Source: Ignelater luminosus
Taxonomy: Eukaryota; Arthropoda; Insecta; Coleoptera; Elateridae
Reading direction: 5' to 3'
NCBI GenBank assembly: GCA_011009095.1
Contig: VTPC01090585.1
Coordinates: 491,015 to 555,014, forward strand
DNA length: 64,000 bases
Below, one piece after another: positions 1 through 12,409 of the stretch. The translations under genes were made by a program, and so were the position numbers. The stretch's first letter is position 1. Every line of letters begins with the position of its first letter. The notes under the pieces were generated by a model. That model was not told the origin of the DNA, ran no database searches, and saw nothing but the letters and a program-made list of their open reading frames with translations.

Positions 1-2279
1 AGTTGCTCAACAAAAATTATAAATTTAATCTTGATAATTTTATAATCTAATTTTGTATCTCGAATTCAATTATATTTTTATAATCTTAAAATTGCAATAA
101 AAAATGTACCAAATTCCATATTTAATTGAGGGTGATAAAGTGCCGAAATTCAGAACTCTTCCCCTGAGCAATAGCATGACGCATCATTCTCCCATACAAA
201 CCCCAAATTTTATTTGATTAGAGAAGATACAGTTTTCGACCTCATGACCTACTTTGAAGCATTCTGTACAATTTAGACAAGACAGGAAGTCTTAAACAAA
301 GATTTTGGGTTGCAAAATATGAAACGCAATTTTTTTATTCAGTCCTTTTAATGAAGCAAGAAAATATAAAAAGATAGCATCTGTCGTACACGAGTTTCAA
401 TCAAATGTCAACCCTTGTTAATATTTCTTATCGCGACTGCATCTATCAATTATACTAGCCAGGAGAATGTTTGCAAGAAATACTATAGACTTTAATATTA
501 TAATAATACCCTTCTATACCAGTAGCATCAAAGGGAAGCGAACTGACATCCATCTAAAAACGTCAAAAATCAGGCCCATTCAATGTTTCGCCGCCCTCGT
601 ACTTGTAAAAGCCGATTCTCTTCCCCTAAATTACTTGTGACCACTAACAAACCAATATATTCCCTACGCAGTTGCTACACAACCCTCTGCGGTTACACTA
701 CTATGCAACCCCCTGTCTGCGGCTCACCCTAACTCCATTTCCAACTTTCATTACGATTTCTTAATCAACACGTCCCTATTTGATTAAATTAATTATTACG
801 CATCTGTTAAATACCGTAGGATTTACAAAATCTGCTTCACTAATTTGTTACAAATTATTATGAGCCCGTTGTTAAAATAACTCGGTTAGTAAAGTATTCA
901 TTGTTATTAGCTTTGAAGCCAATTTCTAGAGCAAGAAATGATTTTCCTAAATAACAATTATAATGTAATATTTAAATTCTGTCATTTTTAATTAATTATT
1001 TGTGATATGCGAAAACCATTCGATCTTACAAAAAACAAAATTGCCAACAAAAATATAAGGCGATATCTTTTGTTTTTTACTGCTAGCTTAAATAATAATG
1101 CATAGTGTTTGGTTACCGATTCATTTGTTTCTTTTTAAACTTTATAAAAACTAAAAAAATTCATATTTTCCCTCTTTGCAGCAGCCGCCATTGTTATATC
1201 AGAAACAAAAAATGATACAGATGGCAGTATACAATACGTATAATTACAAAATTGTCCAAATTATCTATTCAATACGGTAAGTCTGGAAGTGAAAAAATAG
1301 TTTGATATTTTATTAACATCGAGCTTAAAAACCGATATTGTTCGAGGTTGAAGTTTGGTAGAATATGAAGGCAAGTAAGCTGCTTTCAAAGACGGTTGTG
1401 TAAAGGTGCGATTTTCTCAATCTGTCAATCTCCCAACCTTAACCTCAATTTACCTTAGAGGATTAAGACCAGACGTTATGATTTCTTCTTGGGTTTTGTG
1501 TAGACGGAATCTAAAAGAGTTCTTGAAACATCGAAGGGAAATCCCGACTGGATAGTTCATGTATCTTCTGCGATGGGTGAAAGTTGAGATTAAATAGACA
1601 AAGAAATAGCATTTGGAATACTTTTGTATGAACGCTATTCAACGATATCAAGACAACATGTTTCATTTAATCGTCAAAACTTTGAGAAGATCGATTTCAT
1701 GGGCTGCCCCATAGTTGTTCCAGACGGGCACGAGTACCAAAAAAAAGAGTTTTGTTCCACTAGATGTTAGTCTTGGTCTAGTTTGTATTGGATTTGATCC
1801 CTCATTACCCTCTCTAACCTTGCAAGCTTGGGCAAAACAATTCTGGATTTGGAGTGCGAATAGTAAAGGTGTGACAAATTGATCTGTATGGTAAGAAGTC
1901 ATTTTTTAGTAATCTTGGACTACTGAATAAAACTATTATTTTAATCTTTATCGTACGAACTTTTATGATATGGTACAAGCGTCTAGGACCGGACTTTTTT
2001 TCTTTGCAAACGATGGACAAAATTTGAACAATTTCGACTAAATGTAGTCAATTCTGACACTATACTAAAAAACTGATAAACAAGAGTTATTTAGTAACTA
2101 AACTAATTTGTAATTTAAACAAAATCATTTCATGTACTACTTACACTGTTCAAGGAAATTAGAAGAACACCTTATTTATCATGTGAAAGAAGAGATATAG
2201 CGTTTAGAAGTGACAAAATATACTACAAGTATAGTTGTACAGTACGAGCAAAAGAAATGAAATGAAAGTTAGCCTGAGT
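1..2279. other. AT-rich non-coding stretch, nothing assigned
   Basis: Both strands were read and no protein family, RNA gene or element terminus was recognised. Short open frames on the minus strand (1663-1902 and 1814-2020) overlap each other in different frames and have no motif, so they are probably chance. Around 588-603 a CGCCCTCGTA string resembles a mariner end, but the similarity stops there. Confidence 0.5.
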
Positions 2280-3160
2280 ACAACTTACACACAACACCAG
2301 CAACTTGAAAAATCAAAACGCCGCTATCGGTGACGCAACTGTTTCTGTAGATTTAAACTATGGCTATAACTAGTACGATGTGTCAACACAGACAGTTGTG
2401 ACTTGTGAGGCTATGTCATGTTTACACAATAACATAACAGTTTTGTGCAGTATTCAATCGTGTACTGGTAGTGGTTCCCCCAGAGGTCTTACCGCCCCGA
2501 CGTGTTTTAGTCACTGTTTGCAGGCCTCTCATTTCTACTGCTTCTAGGTTCATCCAGGTCTTCGAATATGTAAGCACTCGGCATAGTCTTTCTTCACTGC
2601 GCTACTCAAAGGACCTTGCTCTTCTGGTTTCCATTCCGGGAAAGTTGTTGTCTCCACCACCACTGTCTCATACTTTCAACCGCCACCAGACTACCTCACT
2701 ACAGTATAGTGTGTAATGGTGGTGTGCTGAGAATTACCTGTCACTGCCGCGTCATCAAGTGGAGTACTATCCCATCGAACGTGTCCAATCCGTACTCGAC
2801 TCACCATCATCTGCTGGAATATAGTGTATATCATAGTCATGATATCTACTGCACATGCAGCTGGATGACCAAGCCACCACAACAAGTCTAAACCGATAAT
2901 GTCGTTGTTACCACCACCAGTTCGTAACGACGTCTACCGCATTAGTTGACACGATCCGATCATCAGGCTACCACAATCATTACCAACCACATTAAGACGC
3001 CAGTCTGCCAACAAAATCCTGCTATCAACATCGCTACCGTCAAGTTGCGCTAGGTTAACCATTTCGATTGTCGCTGAATCGGTGTGCCCACACCAGGCCA
3101 AAAAGATTTAGAAAGCGCTTCTACTGTCTTTCCGCCATCAATACACTCAAAGATTTGAGT
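2280..3160. repeat. GC-richer, CCACCA-rich block, probable decayed element
   Basis: This block is clearly richer in G and C than its surroundings and holds many CCACCA or CACCAC strings, for example near 2655, 2685, 2873 and 2912. On the minus strand an open frame (2691-2885) continues upstream with the residues NDIIGLDLL. That string is loosely like the end of a retroviral-type aspartic protease (I-I/L-G-L/M-D), but no catalytic D-S/T-G motif was seen upstream. The composition suggests an inserted and decayed transposable element. The family, the ends and the strand are unknown. Confidence 0.25.
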
Positions 3161-3713
3161 TATTTCTCAATAAAGATAGTAAGCTAAGTAACAGAAGCAG
3201 TGATTCCACCTTGTAAGGTGATGGTAAAAAGATATCAGCTGTATGACATGATCGATCAACGAAAAAGGTGTGAGTTAGTCTGATTTAAAACCATGTTGTT
3301 CTAAACATAGTTACTATTGATTAGAAAGTTAGGTATATTTGTTAAAATAATGAAAAGTTATTATGAATTAGGGCCCTTTTCTTGCGTCGTTTCTGCTAAA
3401 GTCTCTGCATTTGAATGAGTGTTTCCTTGATTCTCTGGTCAGTTGAACTATTCTTATGTAAATTTGACTTAGTGTACGGTTCATTTTTACCTTCAGAATC
3501 TTCTGATTAAAAATGAGACTTTTGAACACATAACGTATAATACTATTTTAGTATTTGCGTCTAATAATTAGGTTAAACAACGAACTTGCTGGCAGACTTT
3601 CTATTAAATTTGTTGAAAGAATTTAAATTTGTTATAATAAACATCGAATGAACTCGTGTTGCTTATATACAACATTCGGCCTGCAAACCTATATAGTAGG
3701 CGTTGTAAATATA
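3161..3713. other. Spacer left of the first mariner, nothing seen
   Basis: AT-rich sequence with no recognised feature. A minus-strand open frame at 3604-3792 starts inside the mariner terminal repeat and leads into the flank. It has no motif and is a by-product of the insertion. Confidence 0.5.
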
Positions 3714-3742
3714 CGAGGATAAATTGAAAAGTCTCTGGCCTA
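3714..3742. repeat. Left terminal inverted repeat of mariner copy 1
   Basis: About 29 bp, matched in inverse orientation by 4842-4870 with a single T/C difference. The outer bases CGAGG are shared with the other two mariner copies in this window. Confidence 0.88.
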
Positions 3743-3814
3743 GACGAGGAAACAAAAGAATATCTGGTCAAAATAATCGTTTGTGGCAGCAATCACATCT
3801 TCATCGGACTAGTA

Positions 3815-4709
3815 CTACTTTCCAGCATGAAATTTTTTCAAGTTTGGAAATAAACTAAAATCCAAGGGGGCTAAGTCCGGCAAGTAGGATGCATGGGGTA
3901 CCAATTCAAACAGCAATTTATTAACTTTTGCCATGGCAATAACTGAATTGTGGCAGAGTGCACTATCCTGGTGAAACAGCATTTTTTTCTTTACTAATCC
4001 GGGTCGTTTTTCTTGAATTTTTTGTTTTAGCTGGACAAGTAGGGTAGCACAGTATGCCCCGTTGATTGTTTTACCCTTTTGAAGATAATCTACAAAAAGA
4101 ATACCCTTGGCATCCCAAAAAACTGAAGCCAAAACTTTTCCGGCTGACGGAACCGTTTTGGCCTTTTTCGGAGCAGGTTCTTTCTTGGTAGTCCATTGCT
4201 TCGATTGCTGCTTCGTTTCTGGGATATAGTGGTGAATCCACGTCTCATCCACTGTAATAAATCGTCGCAAAAAATCTACTGGATTGCGTTTAAACAAGTC
4301 CAAACACTTCCTCCGAAACTGTTTTGCGTGTCAGCTTTTGCTTCAGTATGAGCCGTCGCGGCACCCATCGCGCGGATAACTTTCTCATCCCCAAAACTTA
4401 GGTTAGTCCGCTCTGTTGAAATGCCCACAGTATCCGCTATTTCTATCAACTTCAATCGCCGGTTGTTCAAGATAACTTTGTGAACTTTTTCGATAATTTC
4501 TGTTTTAGTGGCTGTTTTTGGCCTTCCTGAACACGGTGCATCTTCTGTGCTCTTGTGACACGTTTAAAATCCGAAATCCAAGTTTTAACTGTGGTGCACG
4601 AAGGGCAAGATTCGCGTAATGTGCCGTCTAGCTCAGCTTTTATTTCTTTTGGGGATATACCCTTAATATGAAAATATTTAATAACTGCACAAATTTCAAC
4701 TTGCTCCAT
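3815..4709 (-). pseudogene. Mariner D34D transposase, broken (copy 1)
   Basis: This frame encoded the transposase that binds the terminal repeats and moves the element by cut and paste. The likely ATG is at 4709. The N-terminal part ends near 4467, a middle piece lies at 4276-4470, and the catalytic part (3815-4303) is in a third frame, so at least two frameshifts separate them. The catalytic part has VDETWIHHY (first Asp codon 4247-4249), FHQDSALCH (second Asp 3965-3967) and PDLAPLDFSLFP (third Asp 3860-3862). The second and third Asp are 34 residues apart, which is the mariner D34D signature. Stop codons after HAGK at 3815 precede a further recognisable SDEDVIAA stretch (to about 3770). The last 30 or so residues are then lost before the terminal repeat. 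The copy cannot make an active enzyme. Confidence 0.9.
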
Positions 4710-4841
4710 TCTCACAGCATTCAAAACTTTAGCAACAATTATTATTTGACAGAAATTTTTGTTATTTCACAGCCAGACTGATAAATCTTGAAACAATATA
4801 ACGCCGTAAAAACATCGCTCAAATTTGTATCCTATCTGGGT

Positions 4842-4870
4842 TAGGCCGGAGACTTTTCAATTTATCCTCG
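4842..4870. repeat. Right terminal inverted repeat of mariner copy 1
   Basis: Inverse partner of 3714-3742. TA follows at 4871-4872. Since the transposase runs on the minus strand, this is the 5' end of the element. Confidence 0.88.
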
Positions 4871-6928
4871 TATACAACGTTCGTACGATAAAGGTTAATA
4901 AGCTTCACTGAAGCTATCACCTAGTTGATGTAATATTTCGTTTCGCAAAACAAAATAAATCTTTTTGTTTACATAGTGTACAAATTCTTTCTGAAAGAAA
5001 TCTGCATTTTCCCTTAATCTGCACCCATGTGTAAGATTGTGAAAAACCCGATTTTATTCAAAAACCGCAAAAGTAACTTTCTCTGCTAAATCAAATGTAG
5101 ATATCAGAAATGTCAAAATCTATTAGTTTCTCAGTGGTGTAACATATTTCTTTTGCAGAAATGTGACTATTCCTCTTTAATTCTCCGCCCATGGTAACAA
5201 AATCATTTGTAAAATATCGTAAAAAGATAGTAACAACCATGCAGAAAATTCTTCGTTAATAACAGGTTGTTATGAAAATATTAAATAAATAAGGAATTTA
5301 TTGTAGAACTTTGACACCCCGTATAATGCAAACCAAGCGTTTTTCGATATAAGTTTGTGGAACAATCAAGGGCACTTATTTTTCAATGTTCTATCATCTC
5401 CAGAAGTTGTCAAGATTTAAAGTAACACCCTGTACTACAGTCTATTTGATTAAAAACTCTTTATTTGTGAAGATACACAAAAATCACAACTTAAGGTTTT
5501 TTCTACTATAATATAATACACGAAAACATTTTTTATGGTTATGTAAAAATCAAATTTAATACAATTCCAAGTTGAAGAAAAACTCAAACCTGCAGGTGTT
5601 AATCTAACGCACAGGTGTTATACAAAGCAATACAATCAGTCAGTAAACGGAATTCTATCGATGCGGACATTTTTCAATAAAAATTTAAAAATAATTTTAG
5701 CTGAATTGCGTTTGTAAACAATGTAAAAATGTAATAAATCCTTTTGTTATGAAAGTTTGTACGCGGATTAACTATCGAGTTATAAAGTATAGTTATTTGA
5801 AGATATGCTAGCGGTGTTCGATTGTTTCGCGATAGTCAACTTTTTTCAAATACCACGTTACGACTTATTTATCTTAGTGTGTGTCATTTTTTCAATGCTC
5901 TGGTCTCTGGTTTACACTTTCAAAAGGGATAATAGATTTTGTACAAAGGATATTACATCCTATAGTGTGTGTTGTGTGTTTCCAAAAAAAAGGAATACCT
6001 ATATTGTGACCCAGACTGTATAGGAATCGAGATAAAAAGTTTGACGAATCTGAAGAGGATTACTTTCAATTATTGGACTAATTATCACTTATGTAAATCA
6101 TCGCGTGGTAAGTTCTTTTGGCACGCATGTCTTCATATTATAGAAAATTAAAATCTATCAAGCAGGCGTTAAATGTACGAATATATACAGGTTGTTGCAG
6201 TTAAAAACAAACAGAAAATTATAATTGATTATAGATTTCAAATAATGTAAAAATATACAGAGTGTTCCATTCAGAACACAAACATTGCCATTTAAACAAT
6301 AAAACACATCAAGGCATCTCCGATTTATCAAGAAAATCTGTTCTAAACTTTCAAATCGAATTTTTTAAAAATAATTTGTTTCCTGAAAACTCTTAGACAT
6401 ACCAACTGAATTAAATCTCTCTGCAACATGGCGTCATCTTTGTAGAAAGTGGGACGTTGTCAAATTTGTTTTATGCAACACTACCTACCCTCTCAATCTT
6501 TGTCTACTCTAGTGCCCGTTGTTGAGTAATATATCTTACAATTAGTTGCAGTTACTAACATACATTACTATTTTCTATATTAACTTGTTTTTCTTTACAT
6601 GCCTACTAAAATAAAAATTGTTTTTCCTCTTGCGATTTTTTAGTTTTAATCAAGACCGGCTCTAGGGTATTTGGTATAGCAAACAAGGTGGCGCGTTTAA
6701 TGTCAGTTTCAGTTGACCACGTCTTTTCCCCGATCTTGATAAGATGCCATGCCAAAACAAAAAATAAGACAATTTTATCCTTAGAGAAGAAGTTAAGACT
6801 TAAGAGAAAAAAGCAGCATCCATACAGAAACCTTATTCAATTCAATGACACAGTGGAAAAGATGTGTTGTGCCATAAATATAGACGGAAGGAACAACATA
6901 GAACCTAATTTATCTTACTTGAAGTTTT
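4871..6928. other. AT-rich stretch with short repeat termini
   Basis: No gene was recognised. The stretch at about 5085-5105 shares the string AACTTTCTCTG with the repeats at 38.9 and 39.6 kb. Two strings of the ACACCCTGTA type (5311-5321 and 5422-5433) and two reverse-orientation relatives (6186-6196 and 6252-6264) look like ends of a dispersed element. CAGGTGTTA occurs twice within 5575-5625. Plus-strand frames at 5805-6023, 5969-6151 and 6688-6978 have no motif. The 6688 frame is Lys-rich and runs into the repeat that starts at about 6929. Confidence 0.45.
6651..6705 (+). repeat. hAT-like element terminus (fragment)
   Basis: The segment contains ACCGGCTCTAGGGTATTTGG followed by a GGTGGCGC string. 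From general knowledge, insect non-autonomous hAT elements often begin CAGGGCCGGCTCTAG. The outermost bases here are altered (CAAGA for CAGGG) and no partner end or 8-bp duplication was found. This is a tentative fragment call. Confidence 0.3.
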
Positions 6929-7815
6929 CTAAAGAGTCCAAGAAGTTTCTAAAACATAATAAGATGTCTTCAGCATAGTCAAAGGGTAAGACGATTTTGT
7001 TACAGCTGTAGCAAATCTGACGTTATCAAGACTTCTTGTTTTAAGTGCCCTTCGGAAAATCAACTCCGGAGTCATTAAGGAGTCAAGCAATGCTTGTTCA
7101 GAGTCTCTAGAAATTTGTCTGTCCTCGACGTCAGTTTGTTTGTAGTAGGGTTCTTCTTGACTATGTTTTCCAACATGCCGAAAATGATGAAAACCCATAT
7201 GTCACCGTTAAAGTAATGGGAAGCAAATTTTTACTTTACTCTACTCAGAAATTAGTCACCGAGATTCGTTGTCGTTTTTGAGATTGCCCATAACCGGAGA
7301 AAACAATTCAAGTTGTACTGTAGCTAATGATAGAAAAGTAATGAAGTTTGGGTACACATACTATGATACCAGGATTTGATTTCCAGCGAGCTAACTACTT
7401 TTTGCTGTTTAGAGAGACTCCGTTGAATATACCTTTCAAGAGTCACCGAAACATCTTTAACACATTTAAATAGAATGTAGTTTGTGATTGACTGTTTTTA
7501 CTTCAGTCGAAAAGACCTTGCTCATCATCGATGATTGATTCCCTGGAAATAGTAACAAGCGGATCAAAAGCCAAAAGTCGCACTTTTCTGGAATTATAAA
7601 ATTGTTATAATTGAAGCACAATCGAACCTATGAAAACTACCACGGATGACATCCGCTAAGAAAATTTTAAGTAAAAGCCAGAAAACCTAAACATCTTTGA
7701 GTAGTTTTGTTACAATATTACCATGCAATCTTCATTCAAATTCCAGATTATGGTACTGCCAAAGAAAAAAGATTTGATTCTCTTTGTTATCAAACATTCT
7801 GACATTCTCCAACTA
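6929..7815 (-). repeat. Dispersed repeat C, copy 1, with coding-like segment
   Basis: This segment is clearly related, in the same orientation, to 53145-53980. Shared landmarks include AAGTTTCTAAAACATAATAA-like text at the left end, TTCGGAAAATCAAC, GACGTCAGTTTGTT, AGCAAATTTTTACTTTACT and CTTGCTCATCATC. On the minus strand both copies keep the same frame across KHSQ-E-YY-QTDV-D-QISR-S and LDSLM-P-LIFRR (here about 7050-7175). That conservation suggests a protein-coding ancestor. The protein is not recognised. There are no terminal inverted repeats and no target duplication that I can see, so the class of element is unknown. Confidence 0.65.
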
Positions 7816-10800
7816 ACCGGATAGTGTTACGACTATCGGGTCACTAGCTTTTATGTGTGCAAAGCTGAGTTGCAAAAATCTATTTGTACCTTATATCAGC
7901 AAAATCTCTTTTTAATGTTTAAGATCTTAAATTAATCTCTTAGATTCCCACCATACATTTCGTATTTGTCTTGGTTTTGATTTCCTCGCTGCCTAACTTA
8001 GTTAAAGTTAGAACCACTACAAAGAGCGTAAAGTCAATGTCGATCTAGATAAAATTACCAGAAGCCGAAAACAGATTCAGTTGCGCCTAATCACTGCGGC
8101 GCTTGTAATATAATACAATCTGCCTCATTTCGCCGGCCTTGGTTTTAATAAATGCAATACAAAAGTACAAAATTTTGGATTCACGCTACGTGAAAATCAC
8201 TCATTGCTTTTATTGGGTTCTAAGTGATGGAAAGCTAAATAAAGCATACAAACAGATCTAAAATAATTAAAGAGTACAAGAAAGAATAATTTTGTTAACT
8301 GTGACTTACTTTTTAATGTATAGGGTGATCGAAATTCCAGCTCTTTGGCGATCGTCCGATACGACAAACTTGGATTTTTTTGTTTTGTTTGTTCAAGATC
8401 TACGTTTTGGTTACTCCTTCTAAATATTGTTCAGGAAAAATTTGTTTCGACAGATAAAAATCACCAAGATCGTTAGGGCCGATAGTGGCGGTCACTAATG
8501 GGGTCACATTTCTTTAACATGCGGGGAATACTGCGTGTATACATGAGTCCTATACATTAAATATCAAGGATGTTGCAGTTACTGTTATGAGGATTTTTAG
8601 GGAGGGTGCAAGTAAAGATGAGATAAGAGGCAACTAATTTCGTGGAAATTAACCACAATACTAAGGAAAACCACGGAAATAGTGAAAACTATCGGTGCAG
8701 GTAATCAAACCCAGTACATCAACGAACCTATAACTACAGTTTCCAAATTTTCCAGACAGTGACGTCACATATAATTTCACAACATCGTTGATTGGTAGCG
8801 GTTCATAGCTACTAATAAAAATCAGCGACTTTGCATTGTAGCGTAGTATCAATGACTAACTATACTGAACGAAATGCTGTCTCGATTACGTCAGAAAGAC
8901 GTCAGTGCCAACAATTTCGAAAGTGCAGTTTCGAGCGTTGCCAGACACTCAGTGTGAGACCTAGGGCGGACGGAATGCATTCATTGTATTTTATCAGAAG
9001 CATGTGGCATTTACATACGTAAACTTCATTCGTGTAATTATATGCATCGATATGAAATTCTATCGTAAAGGCGTAAAAGTTCTACCCTGTTGAAACACAA
9101 ATTTTTTATAAGTCACACTATTACTTATTAGGCCTGATAATTTGTAAAATAATACAGTAGGAGCAACAAATTAATCTGTTTAAGTTGTTTCTTAGTAATA
9201 TATGTATATAAAAATACTACGTAATTTTTATAAATTATTTGTGTAAAATATAAAAAAAATTAAATTAAGAAAACGTAAAACAAATAAAAAGAACAATCAC
9301 AGTGATATTTAGCTATAAAAAACAATAAAAGATGCACTTTCAGTTGTTAGTACTGTTTAACTTGTTTTTCTTATACTAGTGGTGACGCCACTGGTCAATT
9401 CCTATTTAAGACTTGCATGACTCATAGCGCACCTTTAATGTTGTTTATTTAGGGTACGAGTTAAGAATAAATCGAAATGTTTTTAGGTTAGGTCAGAGTG
9501 CTACCTTCACTGAAAACGTCTCTAGAAGGCTACTACGACAAATTTAATGTAACTAATTTTGAAATTTGTCAAAATTAATGTCTTCTTTTCCTGCAGCCGA
9601 AGAATGTGCTTTACATAAATTATTATTATTGGTTTAGTCTGCTTCAGTGTCCGACGACGTCAATACTCGATAAATTTTAAATCTGCAACCATGAATAAAG
9701 CTATTCGCTTTAATAACACGGTTATGTAAAGTAAATACGGTATTTTAAAATACAATACTTCCCAGTAGATTTAAAAGCAACAAAACCGAATCTGCTCCCC
9801 CTAGCCTTTGTATTATAGAATATAAAATAATGGCATCTTTGTGGTCGCATTACATAGAAATGTTTCTAAAAACACAAAAATACATTTACTCTAACTATAT
9901 CTGTTTCGCGCCATTTAGTTTATGAGATTGCTTCAAAAAAATGAGATTTCAGATATTTTATGGGGTAGGAAAGCATTTTCAAAGAACATGTGCCTGTTAG
10001 AAGGAAGAAATAGGGGAGAAATAATATTTTGGTAAAGCTACAATAAATTAAATAGTCTGCATACCTTTAGTCTACTTTATCATATATAATTCAAATTTCT
10101 TTCAACATATTTTCATTTGTTTAAAAAGATTTTTCTGTTAAAACGATTGTTTCTAAAGGTGATGCGTGGAAGTTGTTTAATATGGGAAGTTAATTACTAC
10201 TAAAGTATATTCGAACAAATTTGTTACATTAAAATCTAAACACTTTAAAAAGAAAGGAAAAATGCAAAAAAACTGCTTAGGTTTTTCTCTATCTACATAA
10301 GTAATTTTCTTATTCTGTCGACTAAGCTTAGAAACATCACGCAATAAATAAAAAGATAATAGCGCTAGTTGGCGTTTACGATGTAGGCAAGTCCATTAGT
10401 CTCTAAATCAAAAACTTTACAAGCGACTTTTCTTACTTTATAATATTGCTGTGTATAGTGTATAAGCACTTTTTTCTTTGTTTTCAGGCATGTTAACAAT
10501 GTAAATGAGTAAATAAAAGTAATTATATACCTAACCTACAAAAATGCACAATCCTTTAAATTAAAAATTACGAATACAAAGGGGAGGAAATGAAGATTTT
10601 AATACATACAGGATATTTATTGCACTTGAGCAAAATTGCCATATAGAAGGAGCAAATAATACAATTTGTTTTCATTTTTCGTTTTCTATTTCTCAGTAAC
10701 GACCTGTTCTTTCTAACTAAAAATATTGACTATTTGCAATAAGATTCTAACATTTAAAAATGATGTTAAATTATGTTAATATACAAGAAGCCATACTTGT

Positions 10801-10979
10801 ATTATTTGCGTACGTTGATGAAAGTCTTCATTGAAGAAACAACAGTACACCAGCGTGACTTCATTTATTGCAAATTTAAAATTATTTTCAAAACAATGCA
10901 TGCCATTACATTCTCCTACGTTGTAAAAAATAAATGAGCACTTAAAACGAGCAGATTTTATATAAATGAAAATGCTGTA
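7816..10979. other. AT-rich stretch, nothing assigned
   Basis: No recognised coding sequence, RNA or terminus. Short opposed frames at 8661-8852 and 8831-9022 have no motif. A palindrome TGACGTCA lies at 8760-8767 and a TATAGGGTG string at 8321-8329. Neither has supporting context. Confidence 0.5.
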
Positions 10980-11710
10980 CTACAAAACATTGAACTTAGC
11001 TTGCCTTTCATTGCTCAAAAGAACAAGAGTAACAGTCAGCCACGTCTGCCATTTAAGAAATGTTACTCTTAGATGTACTGAAAAACAGAAATAATGTACT
11101 GATTTCTTTGTTAAAGTATCTGCAACCTTTGTCTCTTTCCAGGATACTATGACTATTTTAAGTGATTTCATTTTTTGCTGTTTAATTTTCTGTAGTTGGA
11201 TATGAACATTGCCACAGTGGTCCATGAGTCTAATGATTTCATTTTTATGAAAATCATTGTTCATAAATAGTACCACTGATAATATATTTCTTTTATTCAT
11301 TAATCAAAGAAGCCAAACCGTTAATTAGTGGTAATAGCGTATAGTTTGCTTCAGACTCTTCTTTTCGTGATACAAATTGGTGTTACTCAATAGTTTGGAA
11401 AGGTACAGAAAGAAAGAAATTTAGGCATTCCTCCTACTTGAGAAAAACATTTTGCATTCCTTCATCTCATTCTGTCGATCCATATCAATGTCTTCCAATC
11501 ATTTCTGACAATATGGATCTCGTACTTTATGTATTTCTTTGGTTGTTGTGGAAGCCAGAAACCTAAAAATAGACCTTTTTCTACAAACCTCTTGTTATCT
11601 TCCCACGATTTTTGCCTAAATCTGCCTAACTCCTTAATGGAACTTGAAATGTCGGTTGGAGCAAAACAGTTTTTAATTTTATTTCTTTTCTTTCTATGAT
11701 AACTGCTCAA
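10980..11710 (-). other. Two short minus-strand frames, unrecognised
   Basis: Minus-strand open frames of 106 codons (10980-11300) and 82 codons (11462-11710) follow each other. The first contains the residues SWKETKVADTLTKKSVHYFC and the second FVEKGLFLGFWLPQQPKK. Their mixed, not purely AT-driven, amino acid make-up could mean a decayed transposase or gene fragment. No family motif was recognised and there are no splice sites worth naming. In this AT-rich DNA, frames of this length also arise by chance. Confidence 0.2.
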
Positions 11711-11849
11711 AAATCTTCAAAAATAATCTTTTTACATCTTAGGCATGTAGGTTTTTTCTACACCTATCAGTGACAGTTGTCTTCTTAATGTGCAGAATAC
11801 CTGACACCATATGGCGGAATTTATCCAGACCAAGTTGAATTGGCTAATG

Positions 11850-12395
11850 GCAAATAGCAGGAGAGCTTGGTATGTCAAGTGGAGAGTCAGATGAGGGTTT
11901 ACGGATAGCTGCTGTGAAGACAGGATTGTCTAAAGATAAATAAAACATTCAAACGAAATAAATGTGTCTATTGTACAGTACAAGTTAAGCGGGGAACAAG
12001 CCAAGAGGAGAAGCGTGCATGTGTCGAAATAAGTGCTCTGCCAGAGTCCGGTTAGGTGCACTACGGAATAGAGTTAGCTAAAGAGGTAAAAGAAATGCCG
12101 AGGAGTGTTTCGAGCAAGGCGAGGCAAGGTCCAATCAACAATGACAACTCTCTCTACAAACAGTGACGATGCCGGATAAGTGGTTTTTGTAGCACGCCCG
12201 AACTGGTCGGCTCTACTATTGACAGTGTTGTCAGTCATACTACGAAGAAGGATTTGGGCACAGAATCTGCCAGCAACGACAACTCGCTCTACAAACAGTG
12301 ACGTAATTTTCTACGAACAAGTCTACTAAGTTTCGTTTTGCTCGCTGTGATTAATAAACACCTTTATTCAGGTATGACTACTACAATCTTAATAT
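11850..12395. repeat. GC-richer block with 30-bp direct repeat, possible LTR remnant
   Basis: The block stands out from its AT-rich surroundings. It holds an imperfect direct repeat built on GACAACTC-CTCTACAAACAGTGACG at about 12140-12166 and 12277-12303. Near the right end AATAAA (about 12354) is followed closely by ACCTTTATTCAG and then ACTACTACA, an arrangement seen at the R/U5 end of many insect LTRs. I could not find a matching TG start, a second LTR or a target duplication, so a solo LTR is only a possibility. The block adjoins the 3' end of the LINE. Confidence 0.25.
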
Positions 12396-12409
12396 AATTA
12401 ATTTATTAG

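Larger units (their letters stand above)
3714..4870 (-). mobile_element. Mariner-family DNA transposon, copy 1 (degraded, about 1.16 kb)
   Basis: Both ends are present. The left end at 3714 begins CGAGGATAAATTGAAAAGTC. The right end, read in reverse complement from 4870, matches it over about 29 bp with one mismatch. A TA lies outside each end (3712-3713 and 4871-4872), as expected for the TA target duplication of mariner elements. Between the ends lies a broken minus-strand transposase. At about 1157 bp the copy is shorter than the second mariner here (about 1291 bp), and most of the loss is at the transposase C-terminus next to the left repeat. Element boundaries are certain to a few bases. 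No subfamily is assigned. Confidence 0.9.

Noticed and set aside
588-603. CGCCCTCGTA string resembling the right end of mariner copy 2
   Set aside because: Similarity stops after ten bases, and no transposase or partner end lies nearby.
8760-8767. TGACGTCA palindromes at 8760 and 57046 as CRE sites
   Set aside because: Eight-base palindromes without promoter context occur by chance in 64 kb.
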